Positions 4,910 to 5,581 of a stretch of DNA of 5,581 nt are shown piece by piece. A program made the translations under genes and the position numbers. The notes beneath the pieces were generated by a model. The model had not been told where the DNA came from and did no database searches. It saw only the letters and a program-made list of their open reading frames with translations. The stretch is from Burkholderiales bacterium (GTDB lineage: Bacteria; Pseudomonadota; Gammaproteobacteria; Burkholderiales; Burkholderiaceae): NCBI GenBank assembly GCA_947447845.1, contig CANFNO010000226.1, forward strand, positions 1 to 5,581. Reading direction: 5' to 3'. Position 1 is the stretch's first letter. Every line of letters begins with the position of its first letter.

Positions 4910-5581
4910 ATGAGTCAAAAAGTAGCGTACGTCACAGGCGGAATGGGTGGAATTGGGACCGCCATTTGCCAGCGTCTGCACAAAGAAGGTTTCAAAGTCA
5001 TCGCCGGCTGCGGCCCGACGCGTGATCACGCCAAGTGGATTGCAGAACAGGCAGCGCTGGGCTACACCTTTTACGCTTCCGCCGGTAACGTCGGCGATTG
5101 GGATTCCACCGTAGAGGCCTTTGGCAAGACCAAGGCCGAGCACGGCACCATTGATATTCTGGTGAACAATGCCGGCATTACCCGTGACCGTATGTTTGTC
5201 AAGATGTCCCGTGAAGACTGGGACGCTGTGATCGAGACCAACCTCAACTCCATGTTCAACGTCACCAAACAGGTGGTGGGCGATATGGTGGAAAAAGGCT
5301 GGGGCCGCATCATCAACATCTCTTCAGTTAACGGCGCTAAGGGTCAGGCTGGTCAAACCAACTACTCCGCCGCCAAGGCAGGTATGCACGGTTTCACAAT
5401 GGCTTTGGCTCAAGAGCTCGCCAACAAGGGCGTGACTGTAAATACAGTGAGCCCTGGCTACATCGGTACCGATATGGTTAAGGCCATCCGTGAAGATGTG
5501 CTGGCAAAGATTGTGGCAACGGTGCCGGTCAAGCGTCTGGGTGAACCTAGCGAAATTGCTTCCATCATCGCCTGGTTGGCG
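4910..5581 (+). CDS. phaB: Acetoacetyl-CoA reductase PhaB (SDR family), 3' end cut by window
   Basis: PhaB reduces acetoacetyl-CoA to (R)-3-hydroxybutyryl-CoA with NADPH, the step before PhaC. I translated 224 codons, open to the right edge; the family is about 245 residues, so roughly 20 are missing. It has the SDR cofactor motif TGGMGGIG (9-16), NNAG (86-89), N111, S139 in NISSVNG, Y152 and K156 in the YSAAK motif, and SPGYIGTDM (181-189). GMGGIGTAICQRL, GCGP, ITRD and VKAIREDVL match Cupriavidus PhaB closely as I recall it, which favours phaB over fabG. Compared with that protein, the substrate-side GQFGQT reads GQAGQT (A147). The start is fixed by AAGGAG 6 bases upstream. Its position directly behind phaC supports the assignment. 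It is almost certainly functional, although the C-terminus is not visible. Confidence 0.95.
   Translation, partial: MSQKVAYVTGGMGGIGTAICQRLHKEGFKVIAGCGPTRDHAKWIAEQAALGYTFYASAGNVGDWDSTVEAFGKTKAEHGTIDILVNNAGITRDRMFVKMSREDWDAVIETNLNSMFNVTKQVVGDMVEKGWGRIINISSVNGAKGQAGQTNYSAAKAGMHGFTMALAQELANKGVTVNTVSPGYIGTDMVKAIREDVLAKIVATVPVKRLGEPSEIASIIAWLA

Noticed and set aside
1..5581. Mobile element, CRISPR array, tRNA or defence system
   Set aside because: No repeat-spacer pattern, terminal inverted repeats, transposase or integrase motifs, or tRNA-like folds were seen on either strand; all space is taken by housekeeping-type genes.

Overview
The window looks like chromosomal DNA of a betaproteobacterium, order Burkholderiales, probably a Comamonadaceae-type organism. 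This rests on a class I PHA synthase followed by an acetoacetyl-CoA reductase very like Cupriavidus PhaB, the PgeF/YfiH gene next to phaC, and a GC content that looks moderate (mid-50s % by eye). I see no rRNA, tRNA, CRISPR array, insertion sequence, integrase or other sign of recent transfer. Coding density is very high and no gap exceeds about 95 bases.

Left part (1-1910, minus strand): three tightly packed genes read leftward. First is a 100-residue antibiotic-biosynthesis-monooxygenase (ABM)-fold protein with a clear ribosome binding site. After 30 bases comes a zinc-ribbon NUDIX hydrolase. After 5 bases comes a DnaQ-type exonuclease fused to a GIY-YIG (UvrC/Cho-like) nuclease, cut by the window edge. 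The last two suggest nucleotide clean-up and DNA repair.

Middle (1947-2990): pgeF (polyphenol oxidase/YfiH family, peptidoglycan editing) diverges from the ABM gene across only 36 bases. A perfect 13-base inverted repeat abuts its first ATG. pgeF converges with, and overlaps by 72 bases, a small two-helix membrane protein of unknown function on the minus strand. That small gene in turn diverges from phaC across 90 bases.

Right part (3081-5581, plus strand): the polyhydroxyalkanoate genes. phaC (class I PHA synthase, GTG start) is followed after 95 bases, which contain a GC-rich stem-loop, by phaB (NADPH-type acetoacetyl-CoA reductase), cut by the right edge. PhaB makes (R)-3-hydroxybutyryl-CoA and PhaC polymerises it to PHB. 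The thiolase gene phaA, which lies between phaC and phaB in Cupriavidus, is absent at that position.

Nothing here amounts to a new defence or mobile system. The points worth a second look are small: the operator-like palindrome, the phaC-phaB stem-loop without phaA, the antisense gene overlap, the exonuclease/GIY-YIG fusion, and the GTG(A) start context of phaC.
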